From VBAS01 sp044867875 (lineage in GTDB: Bacteria > Bacteroidota > Bacteroidia > Chitinophagales > Chitinophagaceae): a DNA stretch of 13,254 bases. The notes under the pieces are model-generated. The model saw only the letters and a program-made list of their open reading frames with translations, made no database searches and had not been told where the DNA came from. The position numbers and the translations under genes are program-made. The stretch lies in contig JBIOVR010000389.1 of NCBI GenBank assembly GCA_044867875.1, forward strand, positions 1-13,254, read 5' to 3'. Below, one piece after another: positions 7,387-13,254 of this stretch (positions are counted from its first letter, which is position 1; every line of letters begins with the position of its first letter).

Positions 7387-8257
7387 TCTGATGTAAAAGT
7401 TTCATTAGTTTAAGAATATTCTCTCCGCTACGTGGGCCAAAATAAACAAGATCATGTTCTTCAAAACGAACAATACGTTTATTTTTTCCTGCATTGGTTA
7501 ATGACACACCGGGTACGCCTTCAATAAATTTATCCATGCTTCCCATTTGATCAAAACCAAAATCAGTGGCAATTATAATATCAGGATTTGCTGTAGCAAC
7601 CGCCTCAGCGCTTATTTGCCTTGCACCTTTTGCATCATAGATCGCCGCTTTACCGCCAGCCATTTTGATCATTTTATCACCAACACCATTCCTTCCGCTC
7701 ATTACAAAGTAAACGTTATTGGCTCTTCCAAAATGAATGATCATTACCTTGGGTGTATCTACAAGATTCAATGCTTTTAACGAATCAGCGGCGATCGCAA
7801 TATCATTATCCATTTTTTTAATGATAGAATCTGCTTTTGCATCTTCCCCAAAAAAATTACCAAGATCTTTTAATAACAATTTTGCGCTGTCAATTGTATT
7901 GGCGCTGCCGAACACTTTTATATTTAAACCCGCATTAGTTATTTGAGATAATACATTCTCTGGTCCAATATCATTACTGTGGATGACCAGCTCCGGGTTC
8001 ATCGCAATAATGCTTTCTGGACTTAATGCACGATGATAGCCGACCGTCTTTAATAATTTAGCACTATCAGGATAAGTGCTGCTAAGATCAACTGCCACCA
8101 AATCATGTCCTTTACCCAAAGCAAATACCATTTCAGTTAAATGTTTTGAAAGAGAAACTATACGCTGATCTTTTTTTCCATCTGTTTCTTTATTCCTGAA
8201 CCTGTCGCATGAAAGCAATGCAACCGACAGAAGAAGTAATAAAATAATTTTTCTCAT
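7370..8257 (-). CDS. hmuT: Heme-binding lipoprotein of ABC importer (HmuT-like)
   Basis: A substrate-binding protein of 295 residues, class III (Peripla_BP_2) fold. It has a lipoprotein signal peptide with lipobox LLSC and Cys17 as the lipidated residue, so it is anchored in the periplasmic face of the inner membrane. RIVSLSKHLTEMVFALGKG begins the N-terminal lobe; VGYHRALSPESIIAMNPELV carries Tyr74 at the position of the axial heme ligand in HmuT/ShuT/PhuT proteins; IIATDFGFDQM and RIVRFEEHDLVYFGPR lie in the C-terminal lobe. The Tyr and its surroundings favour heme over cobalamin. It starts at ATG 8257, 67 bases after the receptor gene with a hairpin between them, and overlaps hmuU by 17 bases. 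Confidence 0.87.
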   Translation of the reverse strand: MRKIILLLLLSVALLSCDRFRNKETDGKKDQRIVSLSKHLTEMVFALGKGHDLVAVDLSSTYPDSAKLLKTVGYHRALSPESIIAMNPELVIHSNDIGPENVLSQITNAGLNIKVFGSANTIDSAKLLLKDLGNFFGEDAKADSIIKKMDNDIAIAADSLKALNLVDTPKVMIIHFGRANNVYFVMSGRNGVGDKMIKMAGGKAAIYDAKGARQISAEAVATANPDIIIATDFGFDQMGSMDKFIEGVPGVSLTNAGKNKRIVRFEEHDLVYFGPRSGENILKLMKLLHQSVQAK

Positions 8258-8277
8258 AACAATAATTTTAAAAATAA

Positions 8278-8301
8278 GGGGCAGTCAAGATCAACTGCCC
8301 C
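8278..8301 (-). terminator. Hairpin between receptor gene and hmuT, terminator- or attenuator-like
   Basis: GGGGCAGT (8278-8285) and ACTGCCCC (8294-8301) form a perfect 8-bp GC-rich stem with an 8-base loop. Read on the minus strand, the direction of transcription, it is followed by TTATTTTTAAAA, so it has the form of a weak intrinsic terminator. It sits between the receptor stop (8325) and the hmuT ATG (8257). It would let the receptor be made in excess over the ABC transporter, or protect the 3' end of a processed receptor message. Confidence 0.65.
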
Positions 8302-8324
8302 GCTTGAATCCCATAGGTACGAGG

Positions 8325-10754
8325 TTATAGGTTATATTTTAAATTAATTCCGCCAAATACATTTGCATTTTTAGGAGCTGGTATGTAAGCATCCGGTAAC
8401 TGGTTCACAAAAACCATGATATAATATTTTGCACCAGTAATGTTTGTAGCTCCGAAATACAGGTCAAGGTCAAAATGATCTCCAAGACTTTTCTTCCAGC
8501 CAACTTTGGCATTTAATAAATTATAATTTTTAGCATAGAGATCATTCAAAGATGTAATAGGCACCCTGTCTTTATAATTCCAGTTCGCATTAGCATATAA
8601 ACCCTGCGCCATCATCAGATCAACGCCAACGTTTGCCATGATCTTTGCAACTCCACCAACTTTTTTACCACTGTAATCTTCAGTTAATGTCACTGACTTT
8701 TGAATTTTGAAATCGTCGCCATATTCAAAATCAGAATAAGTAAGATTAGCAAACGGACGGATCATTTTGAAAAACCCATTCTCAGATTGATAAGCTGTGA
8801 ACTTCAACAATGCTTCAACCCCATTATGGATCTGTGTACCACCATTTACTACATAAGAGTATAATGTGGTAGTAGCCGATGCAGGAGATTGAACGGCAAC
8901 TGCAGTCATCTTATTAGAGAACTCTGCATGGAAATACGCCAGCTCATAAACAAACCTGCTGTTCATCAATTGTCCTTTTGTACCAACTTCAAACTGATTT
9001 CCGGTCTCTGGTTTAAGATCCTCATTTACTCTTCCTGTTGCTGGAGTAGCTGGTGTAGTAACTGCCGGAGTAGTGATGAAGAAATAAGAACTTACAGGTG
9101 CCTTGTATCCTTTACTATAAGATGCATACACCGATACATGTTTGTTAAACACCTTATTTATCGCAAAGTGCGGAGCAATCATGTTGTTATATTTCTTATT
9201 ATAATCTGCCGGTCTTGTCGCAATCGCAGGGTTGAAGCGGTCATGTAATGTGATCTTCATATTGCTGGCGCCTACACCTCCTGTAAATGATAGATCATTC
9301 TTTAATGACAAAGTCCATTCTGTAAACAAAGAACCTGTTGTGCTGACAAAAGCAGTGTTTGATGTATTTGCATTGATGACCCAATAAGGACTTACTCCAT
9401 ACACCCATGTATTTGGATTAGGGTCATTGGGATCAGCTTTCATATTAAAGCCAACAACGTTTGCATCCTGGCGCTGTGTTTCAATACCCGTGATCCCACT
9501 TAAGGTAGCCCCGTTATTCATAGAAATTTTTGTGTTGAATACAGAACGAAGACCATAATTGATCGTATTCTTATCGGTCCAGCCGCCTGCACTGCTTGCA
9601 TTGCTTGTAAATCCTGTTCCAAACACCGTGGTCGTATTTGATATACCTTTTGATATATCATATGTATGTCCAACACCAGCTCTTATTGTAATTACATTGC
9701 TGTGCGCATTTCTTTTTATATACTCAGGATTGCCGGAGTAATCATCATTATCCCATTGTGTAGTTGTTAATTCGCCAAGACGTTCATCATAGCTATTGCT
9801 GTAACCAACATAAGTATTGATGCTTTGTTTTTCATTTGGCCGGAAATTGCCAGAGAAGTTGACAAAATCTTTTTTTGATTTATTGTGAATTGAAAAACCA
9901 TCAGACTTTTGATGTCCGTAATTCAGCACAATGGAAGAACGTTCATTATCCATTTCAAACTGCGTGGTGTAGCGCTGCAATCCATAATTGCCCATCATCA
10001 CCTCCTGGCCGATAGATGTTTTTCCTTTCTCAGGTTTGATTGTACTTAAATTAATAGCTCCGGAAATTGCTAACCCATATAAAGTACCGGCTGGGCCCTT
10101 GGTCACTTCCACATTTCCGACAGAACTGTAATCAAGATCATCAAAAGTAGAAATGCCTTCAGCATCTGTTAATGGAATGCCATTCACATAAACTTTATAT
10201 CCTTGTCCGTCAAAATTGCTGCTGATACCTCTTGTTCCTCTTGAACCGTTTCCATAGCCTCTTATATTAAATTGTTGTCCACCAGAAACAGATCTCCTGT
10301 TCATTGTCACGCCGGGAACATTGGTTTGGATCGCATCATCTAAAAACAAACCCGTTCCTCTTTTTAACTCCAATGGTGACAATTTAGTAATAGAAGCAGG
10401 TTGATATAAAAGTGCTTTATTAATATTGGAAGTAGCGCTTATTTCTACATTCTCCAGTGTTCGTCCTGCAGGTTCCAAAGAAATTTTTAATTCAGCATCG
10501 CAATTTTTTATAGTCAGAGAGTACGTTTCATAGCCAACAAAACTTATCGTTATTTTTTTGGTTTTATTACAGTCAATTGAAAAATTGCCGTCCTGGTCTG
10601 TTGTAATGCCCCCACTTCCGGCAAATGTTACTGAAGCTCCGCCTAGTGGTTTGCCGGTTTCTTTATCTGTCACTTTCCCATGAAGCGTTTGTTGCGCAAA
10701 ACTTGTCAATGATATGGTCAATAGTAGTATAGCAGATAGAATAATATTTCTCAT
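8325..10754 (-). CDS. TonB-dependent outer-membrane receptor with carboxypeptidase-regulatory-like domain
   Basis: An 809-residue outer-membrane receptor that uses TonB energy to bring in iron complexes. The signal peptide is residues 1-20 (cleavage SFA/QQ). A carboxypeptidase-regulatory-like beta-sandwich spans about 22-95 (GKVTDKETGKPLGGASVTFA). The plug spans about 115-235 (FNIRGYGNGSRGTRG, VYVNGIPLTDAEG, VEVTKGPAGTLYGL). The 22-strand barrel follows, with SYSKGYKAPVSS, NEDLKPETGNQFEVGTKG and FGATNITGAKYY, to a final strand NVFGGINLKYNL. No SusD partner is present, so glycan uptake is unlikely. The barrel motifs resemble ferric siderophore receptors, while the downstream ABC genes look heme-type, so the ligand may be heme or a ferric chelate. 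It lies 107 bases after the small membrane protein gene and 67 before hmuT, on the same strand. Confidence 0.93.
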   Translation of the reverse strand: MRNIILSAILLLTISLTSFAQQTLHGKVTDKETGKPLGGASVTFAGSGGITTDQDGNFSIDCNKTKKITISFVGYETYSLTIKNCDAELKISLEPAGRTLENVEISATSNINKALLYQPASITKLSPLELKRGTGLFLDDAIQTNVPGVTMNRRSVSGGQQFNIRGYGNGSRGTRGISSNFDGQGYKVYVNGIPLTDAEGISTFDDLDYSSVGNVEVTKGPAGTLYGLAISGAINLSTIKPEKGKTSIGQEVMMGNYGLQRYTTQFEMDNERSSIVLNYGHQKSDGFSIHNKSKKDFVNFSGNFRPNEKQSINTYVGYSNSYDERLGELTTTQWDNDDYSGNPEYIKRNAHSNVITIRAGVGHTYDISKGISNTTTVFGTGFTSNASSAGGWTDKNTINYGLRSVFNTKISMNNGATLSGITGIETQRQDANVVGFNMKADPNDPNPNTWVYGVSPYWVINANTSNTAFVSTTGSLFTEWTLSLKNDLSFTGGVGASNMKITLHDRFNPAIATRPADYNKKYNNMIAPHFAINKVFNKHVSVYASYSKGYKAPVSSYFFITTPAVTTPATPATGRVNEDLKPETGNQFEVGTKGQLMNSRFVYELAYFHAEFSNKMTAVAVQSPASATTTLYSYVVNGGTQIHNGVEALLKFTAYQSENGFFKMIRPFANLTYSDFEYGDDFKIQKSVTLTEDYSGKKVGGVAKIMANVGVDLMMAQGLYANANWNYKDRVPITSLNDLYAKNYNLLNAKVGWKKSLGDHFDLDLYFGATNITGAKYYIMVFVNQLPDAYIPAPKNANVFGGINLKYNL

Positions 10755-10799
10755 TATGTAAGTTGATATAAATTAATTAATATGAATAGGGGTATATTG

Positions 10800-10859
10800 A
10801 AACGAAACATCACCCTGCAAATGCAAGGTCATATTGGTTTCAAAAAAATAAAACGAAAC
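10800..10859 (-). promoter_or_regulatory. Possible control region upstream of the receptor gene
   Basis: The 107-base gap before the receptor holds two identical 9-mers, AAACGAAAC at 10800-10808 and 10851-10859 (plus strand), 51 bases apart. Between them is a partial palindrome, CCCTGCAAATGCAAGG (10813-10828), with TGCA half-sites. These could bind an iron or heme regulator or fold in the leader. I saw no clear TAnnTTTG box or Fur-type 19-mer here. Confidence 0.3.
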
Positions 10860-10861
10860 GC

Positions 10862-11368
10862 TTACGCTTTTGGAGGAGGAATATTGATCTCTTCAAAAGA
10901 AGAAACTAGATCCGCATGAAAATTTGAATATATAAAAGAGACAGAAAAAATGCCTGGTCCTTCATCATCGTTCATACAAACAATATCGACCAACAAGGAT
11001 TTTATATTATTTTTTTCTTGCTTATTACCATGATTTGCATTTACAGCTTTTGCAAGTCCATCAAGCAAATGTTTTTCCTGTTGGTCATTGATACAATACA
11101 AAAATGTTTTTCCGTCACTTTTTTTGATACGGGCAACATCGTATAAAACACCTTCAATAGAAAATTCTTTATTTTCTTCTTCCCAAACTATTTTATCACC
11201 AAATTCCTCCGCAACAAATACTTCCAATGAAGAATCAGGAATGTAAGCAAACAATTCCCTTTCCATTTCTTCTTTAATGATGTATTGATGAATAGTGTAA
11301 ATAAAATAATAACCAACCTGGCTGGTAAATAATATGGAGAGAAATGCAACAGCTAGTATCTTTTTCAC
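10862..11368 (-). CDS. Small membrane-anchored protein of unknown function, first gene of the uptake cluster
   Basis: A 168-residue protein starting at GTG 11368. One hydrophobic segment at about residues 4-28 (ILAVAFLSILFTSQVGYYFI) is a signal or anchor helix; the rest is acidic and soluble, so it probably faces the periplasm. The middle reads EGVLYDVARIKKSDGKTFLY, followed by Cys-Ile-Asn, and the protein ends in a proline-rich NIPPPKA. From memory, short proteins with this plan (anchor, GKxYDV-like strand, YCxxD, Pro-rich end) often occur next to TonB-dependent receptors in Bacteroidota, but I cannot name a family. It is in line with the receptor, 107 bases upstream, and is probably part of the same regulon. 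A helper in receptor assembly or metal sensing is only a guess. There is no Cys at a lipobox position. Confidence 0.7.
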   Translation of the reverse strand: MKKILAVAFLSILFTSQVGYYFIYTIHQYIIKEEMERELFAYIPDSSLEVFVAEEFGDKIVWEEENKEFSIEGVLYDVARIKKSDGKTFLYCINDQQEKHLLDGLAKAVNANHGNKQEKNNIKSLLVDIVCMNDDEGPGIFSVSFIYSNFHADLVSSFEEINIPPPKA

Positions 11369-11386
11369 ACAACTCTTTTGAGCCGG

Positions 11387-11394
11387 CTAAGATA
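11387..11394 (-). promoter_or_regulatory. Possible -7 element for the uptake cluster
   Basis: On the minus strand these bases read TATCTTAG, 7 of 8 positions of TAnnTTTG, 18 bases before the GTG start at 11368. No good -33 element is seen. The box adjoins an 8-bp palindrome, AGCCGGCT (11381-11388), which could be an operator in this 120-base divergent region. Confidence 0.3.
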
Positions 11395-11488
11395 GATATT
11401 TTTCTTTATAGGCTACGTTCGTCGATATGTATCATTTAAAATAAAAGTAACTTCCAATATTTATTAATGCGCCTTTAAAAAGTTTTAT

Positions 11489-12529
11489 ATGAAAATTAAA
11501 AATCAACCCGAAAATCTTTTGGAATGGGTTGCTCTGAAAGCAAACCTTGCTCCTATTCCACTCATAGATACACAGGTTGCATTTAATGCGGCCCGTGCTA
11601 TTATGGCTGCCGCAGAGCTTGGTATTTATGAAGCGATAGGAAAAAATTCAAAAACTGCAGACGAAGTATCATCAGCATGCAACACGCATCCTGAAGCAAC
11701 AAGACATTTGCTTGATGCACTTGTGGGCATCGGTTATTTACAATGGAGCAATGGAAATTATACATTAAAACAAAAATTTCATAAATGGCTGCTGAAAGAA
11801 AGTGAATCAAACCTGATCGGTAAGCTGCGTTTTCAAATACTTGAATGGGAATGGATGGCTAAGCTTGAAGATTATGTTCGCACGGGCAAAACATTGGAAA
11901 TGCATAGTGCTATGGCACCAAAAGAATGGCAACTATACCAGGAAGGAATGAGAGATCTTTCGGTGAACGTTGCAAAAGAAGTTGCACCAAAGATTCCTGT
12001 TCCAAATGGAGCAACTGCCATGCTTGATATTGGCGGTTCTCATGGATTATTTTCTATTGAACTGTGTAAGAAACATTCTTCATTATCAAGTACGATAATG
12101 GAATTGCCTGGCTCGATAGAATCAGCAAGTGCTATTGCAAAAAGATACGATACAACGAATCGTGTAAACTATACAGCAGGAAATGCATTGACTGATGATC
12201 TTGGAAAAGAAAAATATGATCTTATAATGATCAATAACGTAGTTCATCATTTTACCAGTGAACAAAATTTTGCATTGGCAAAAAAAATTGCGGCAGCTTT
12301 AAAACCTGGTGGCATTTATGCTATCGGTGAATTCATCCGTCAATCAAAACCGGGTGAAGGTGGTGTTGCTGCTTCCACAACCGGTCTATATTTTTCACTC
12401 ACCAGTTCATCGGGCACCTGGTCAATAGATGAAATGGAGCGTTGGCAAAAAACTGCAGGATTAAAAATTGAAAAGCCTGTTTCACCGATGTCATTACCCG
12501 GCTGGAAAATTTTGATTGCTAAAAAATAA
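11489..12529 (+). CDS. SAM-dependent O-methyltransferase with winged-helix N-terminal domain
   Basis: A 346-residue cytoplasmic enzyme. The N-terminal part (about 25-105: AFNAARAIMAAAELGIYEAI, then TADEVSSACNTHPEATRHLL and YTLKQKF) is the dimerisation winged helix of plant- and antibiotic-type small-molecule O-methyltransferases. The Rossmann part has motif I LDIGGSHG (179-186), an acidic residue after the second strand (IMELPG, Glu205), DLIMINNVVHHF with a His pair at 253-254 where the catalytic base is expected, and LKPGGIYAIGEF. It probably methylates a hydroxyl of a small aromatic or polyketide-like molecule; the substrate is unknown. It is transcribed away from the uptake cluster and has no biosynthetic neighbour in view. 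ATG 11489 has no clear ribosome-binding site. Its stop lies only about 20 bases before the recombinase remnant. Confidence 0.85.
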   Translation: MKIKNQPENLLEWVALKANLAPIPLIDTQVAFNAARAIMAAAELGIYEAIGKNSKTADEVSSACNTHPEATRHLLDALVGIGYLQWSNGNYTLKQKFHKWLLKESESNLIGKLRFQILEWEWMAKLEDYVRTGKTLEMHSAMAPKEWQLYQEGMRDLSVNVAKEVAPKIPVPNGATAMLDIGGSHGLFSIELCKKHSSLSSTIMELPGSIESASAIAKRYDTTNRVNYTAGNALTDDLGKEKYDLIMINNVVHHFTSEQNFALAKKIAAALKPGGIYAIGEFIRQSKPGEGGVAASTTGLYFSLTSSSGTWSIDEMERWQKTAGLKIEKPVSPMSLPGWKILIAKK

Positions 12530-12550
12530 ATATTTACATATAGATCAAAT

Positions 12551-12686
12551 TTGGAAAATGGAGCCGACATAAGACTTATCCAGGAACGCTCGGTCATAAC
12601 AGCATTAAACAACGATTCGATATACACATGTGAGCAAAGCACAGCTAGAAAAAATCAAAAGCCCACTTGATGATCTTGAATTTTAG
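12551..12686 (+). pseudogene. Degraded C-terminus of a tyrosine recombinase (integrase)
   Basis: Three successive frames spell the last 45 or so residues of a XerC/D- or integron-type tyrosine recombinase. 12551-12586 reads LENGADIRLIQE. After a missing base at 12587-12588, 12589-12609 reads LGHNSIK. After a second missing base in the A run 12607-12609, 12612-12686 reads TIRYTHVSKAQLEKIK then SPLDDLEF and a TAG stop. These match the family's conserved end (DIRxIQELLGHxSxKTTxxYTHV, here broken by the indels), including the LGH His and the nucleophilic Tyr (codon 12621-12623). The Arg and His of the earlier catalytic box and everything N-terminal are absent, since the methyltransferase ends at 12529. 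The gene is dead, and its remains lie 12 bases before the palindrome at 12698. Confidence 0.75.
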
Positions 12687-12697
12687 CTTGTTCATGA

Positions 12698-12799
12698 ATG
12701 CGCCAACCCAACATAAATACAAACAAGTTGGAGTTGCTCTTCAATAGCTTGGATTTTTACGAATTTGGATTTGTTCATATATTTATGTGTTGTGCGCAA
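12698..12799 (+). repeat. attC-like imperfect palindrome of about 100 bp
   Basis: The left end, TGCGCCAACCCAACATAAAT (12699-12718), and the reverse complement of the right end, TGCGCACAACACATAAATAT (12779-12798), share TGCGC, CAAC and CATAAAT with small bulges. AACAA follows in both arms. An inner hairpin, CAACCCAAC (12704-12712) with GTTGGAGTTG (12727-12736), can form instead. The right end contains GTTGTGC (12789-12795), one mismatch from the integron R' box GTTRRRY. The element starts 12 bases after the recombinase remnant and ends 24 bases before the next gene's ATG, as expected for a cassette recombination site. Confidence 0.55.
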
Positions 12800-12821
12800 G
12801 AAATTTACATCAAAACTTCAT

Positions 12822-13235
12822 ATGAGAATTTTAGTAGTTTTTTTCCTTTTTGTTTTGCCATCGTTTGCTTTTGGCCAGTTTGGAATCAACTTCCATCAAT
12901 CGAATTTGCCGTTTGTTGGCCTGAATTATGAAATCAAGAATAAACTACGTCCTGAACTAAGAATTGGAACGGATAATTACTTCGATGAAACATCGATAGA
13001 AGCGGTACTTACCTATGATATTGTAAATAAGGATGATTACGAATTGTATGCAGGTATCGGTGGTAGACTAAACGGCTTTGAAGGACTAGTGATTCCGATT
13101 GGCATAAATGTTTACCCGCTTAACACAAAACAATTTGGCTTTCACATCGAGCTGGCACCTATTATTGGCGAGACAAGTGTTTTGAGAGGAAGCTGGGGAA
13201 TACGCTACCAATTTAATAGAGGCAGCAGTCGTTGA
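12822..13235 (+). CDS. Small secreted outer-membrane beta-barrel-like protein, possible cassette gene
   Basis: A 137-residue protein. MRILVVFFLFVLPSFAFG is a signal peptide with likely cleavage before QFGINF. The mature part is made of alternating-residue strands (LNYEIKNKLRPELRIGTDNY, IEAVLTYDIV, YELYAGIGGRL, LVIPIGINVYPL, FGFHIELAPIIGE) and ends in GSWGIRYQFNRG, like the last strand of a small outer-membrane barrel. Function is unknown. ATG 12822 is chosen over the in-frame start at 12765, because the latter would run through the palindrome and put 19 residues before the signal peptide. The gene is tightly framed by the palindrome ending at 12799 and a second copy starting at 13239, four bases after its stop. 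Confidence 0.75.
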   Translation: MRILVVFFLFVLPSFAFGQFGINFHQSNLPFVGLNYEIKNKLRPELRIGTDNYFDETSIEAVLTYDIVNKDDYELYAGIGGRLNGFEGLVIPIGINVYPLNTKQFGFHIELAPIIGETSVLRGSWGIRYQFNRGSSR

Positions 13236-13238
13236 GCC

Positions 13239-13254
13239 ATGCGCACAACAACAG
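13239..13254 (+). repeat. Start of a second attC-like palindrome, cut by the window edge
   Basis: ATGCGCACAACAACAG matches the left end of the palindrome at 12698 (ATGCGC, CAAC and AACA in the same order). Its TGCGCACAACA (13240-13250) is the exact reverse complement of TGTTGTGCGCA at 12788-12798. The unit length from one left end to the next is 541 bp. The rest lies outside the window. Confidence 0.55.

Noticed and set aside
10755..10861. Fur box upstream of the receptor
   Set aside because: No run resembling the 19-bp GATAATGATwATCATTATC pattern was found; the AT-rich segment near 10760-10785 is not symmetric enough.
12340..12642. A 100-residue open frame on the minus strand across the methyltransferase end and recombinase remnant
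   Set aside because: It is antisense to two recognisable protein sequences and shows no family features.
12698..12799. Calling the palindrome a canonical integron attC site
   Set aside because: The end boxes differ from GTTRRRY/RYYYAAC by at least one base and the left box is GCCAAC-like with a bulge, so it is only called attC-like.
12698..12931. A 77-residue open frame across the palindrome and signal peptide region
   Set aside because: It overlaps the better-supported barrel gene in another frame and its translation is low-complexity and Cys/Phe-rich with no domain.

Overview
The window looks like chromosomal DNA of a member of the Bacteroidota, most likely Chitinophagaceae or a close relative. 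The reasons are the AT-rich composition, near absence of Shine-Dalgarno sequences, TAnnTTTG-like promoter elements, a DUF4290-like gene directly upstream of murA, a MurA with Asp instead of the catalytic Cys, and a TonB-dependent receptor with an N-terminal carboxypeptidase-regulatory-like domain. This assignment is inference from protein style; no 16S or other marker is present.

Layout. (1) 1-1793, plus strand: the end of a DUF4290-like gene, interrupted by an in-frame TAA but followed by an intact Arg/Gly-rich tail; an intrinsic terminator; then murA. (2) 1848-3127, plus: an APC-type amino acid permease broken by one missing base in an A run. (3) 3223-4892, plus: a YCII/DGPF-domain protein followed by a long ECF sigma factor of the ECF42 type. 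The 80-base gap between them is almost filled by an inverted repeat made of heptamers. (4) 11368-4928, minus: a heme/iron uptake cluster, in transcription order a small membrane-anchored protein, a TonB-dependent outer-membrane receptor, a terminator-like hairpin, HmuT-like lipoprotein, HmuU-like permease, HmuV-like ATPase, and a ferric-reductase-like membrane protein with two bis-histidine heme pairs. The three ABC genes overlap or nearly touch and are surely translated from one message. (5) 11489-12529, plus: an O-methyltransferase, divergent from the uptake cluster. (6) 12551-13254, plus: the C-terminal remnant of a tyrosine recombinase with two frameshifts, then an attC-like imperfect palindrome of about 100 bp, then a small outer-membrane-barrel gene, then the start of a second copy of the palindrome at the window edge.

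How the parts work together. Region 4 is a complete path for bringing heme (or another iron chelate) across the outer membrane (receptor), through the periplasm (HmuT), and across the inner membrane (HmuUV), with a membrane heme-b protein possibly handling electrons. Region 3 is a self-contained signalling pair in which the sigma factor is thought to be controlled by its own C-terminal extension and to transcribe the DGPF partner.

The most unusual part is region 6. A dead tyrosine recombinase beside a palindrome-gene-palindrome unit of about 541 bp looks like the edge of an integron-like gene cassette array with a lineage-specific attachment site. Only one full unit is visible, so this is a hypothesis. 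Several broken reading frames in the window (stop in the DUF4290-like gene, indel in the permease, two indels in the recombinase) may be real decay or assembly errors; the other long genes are intact.
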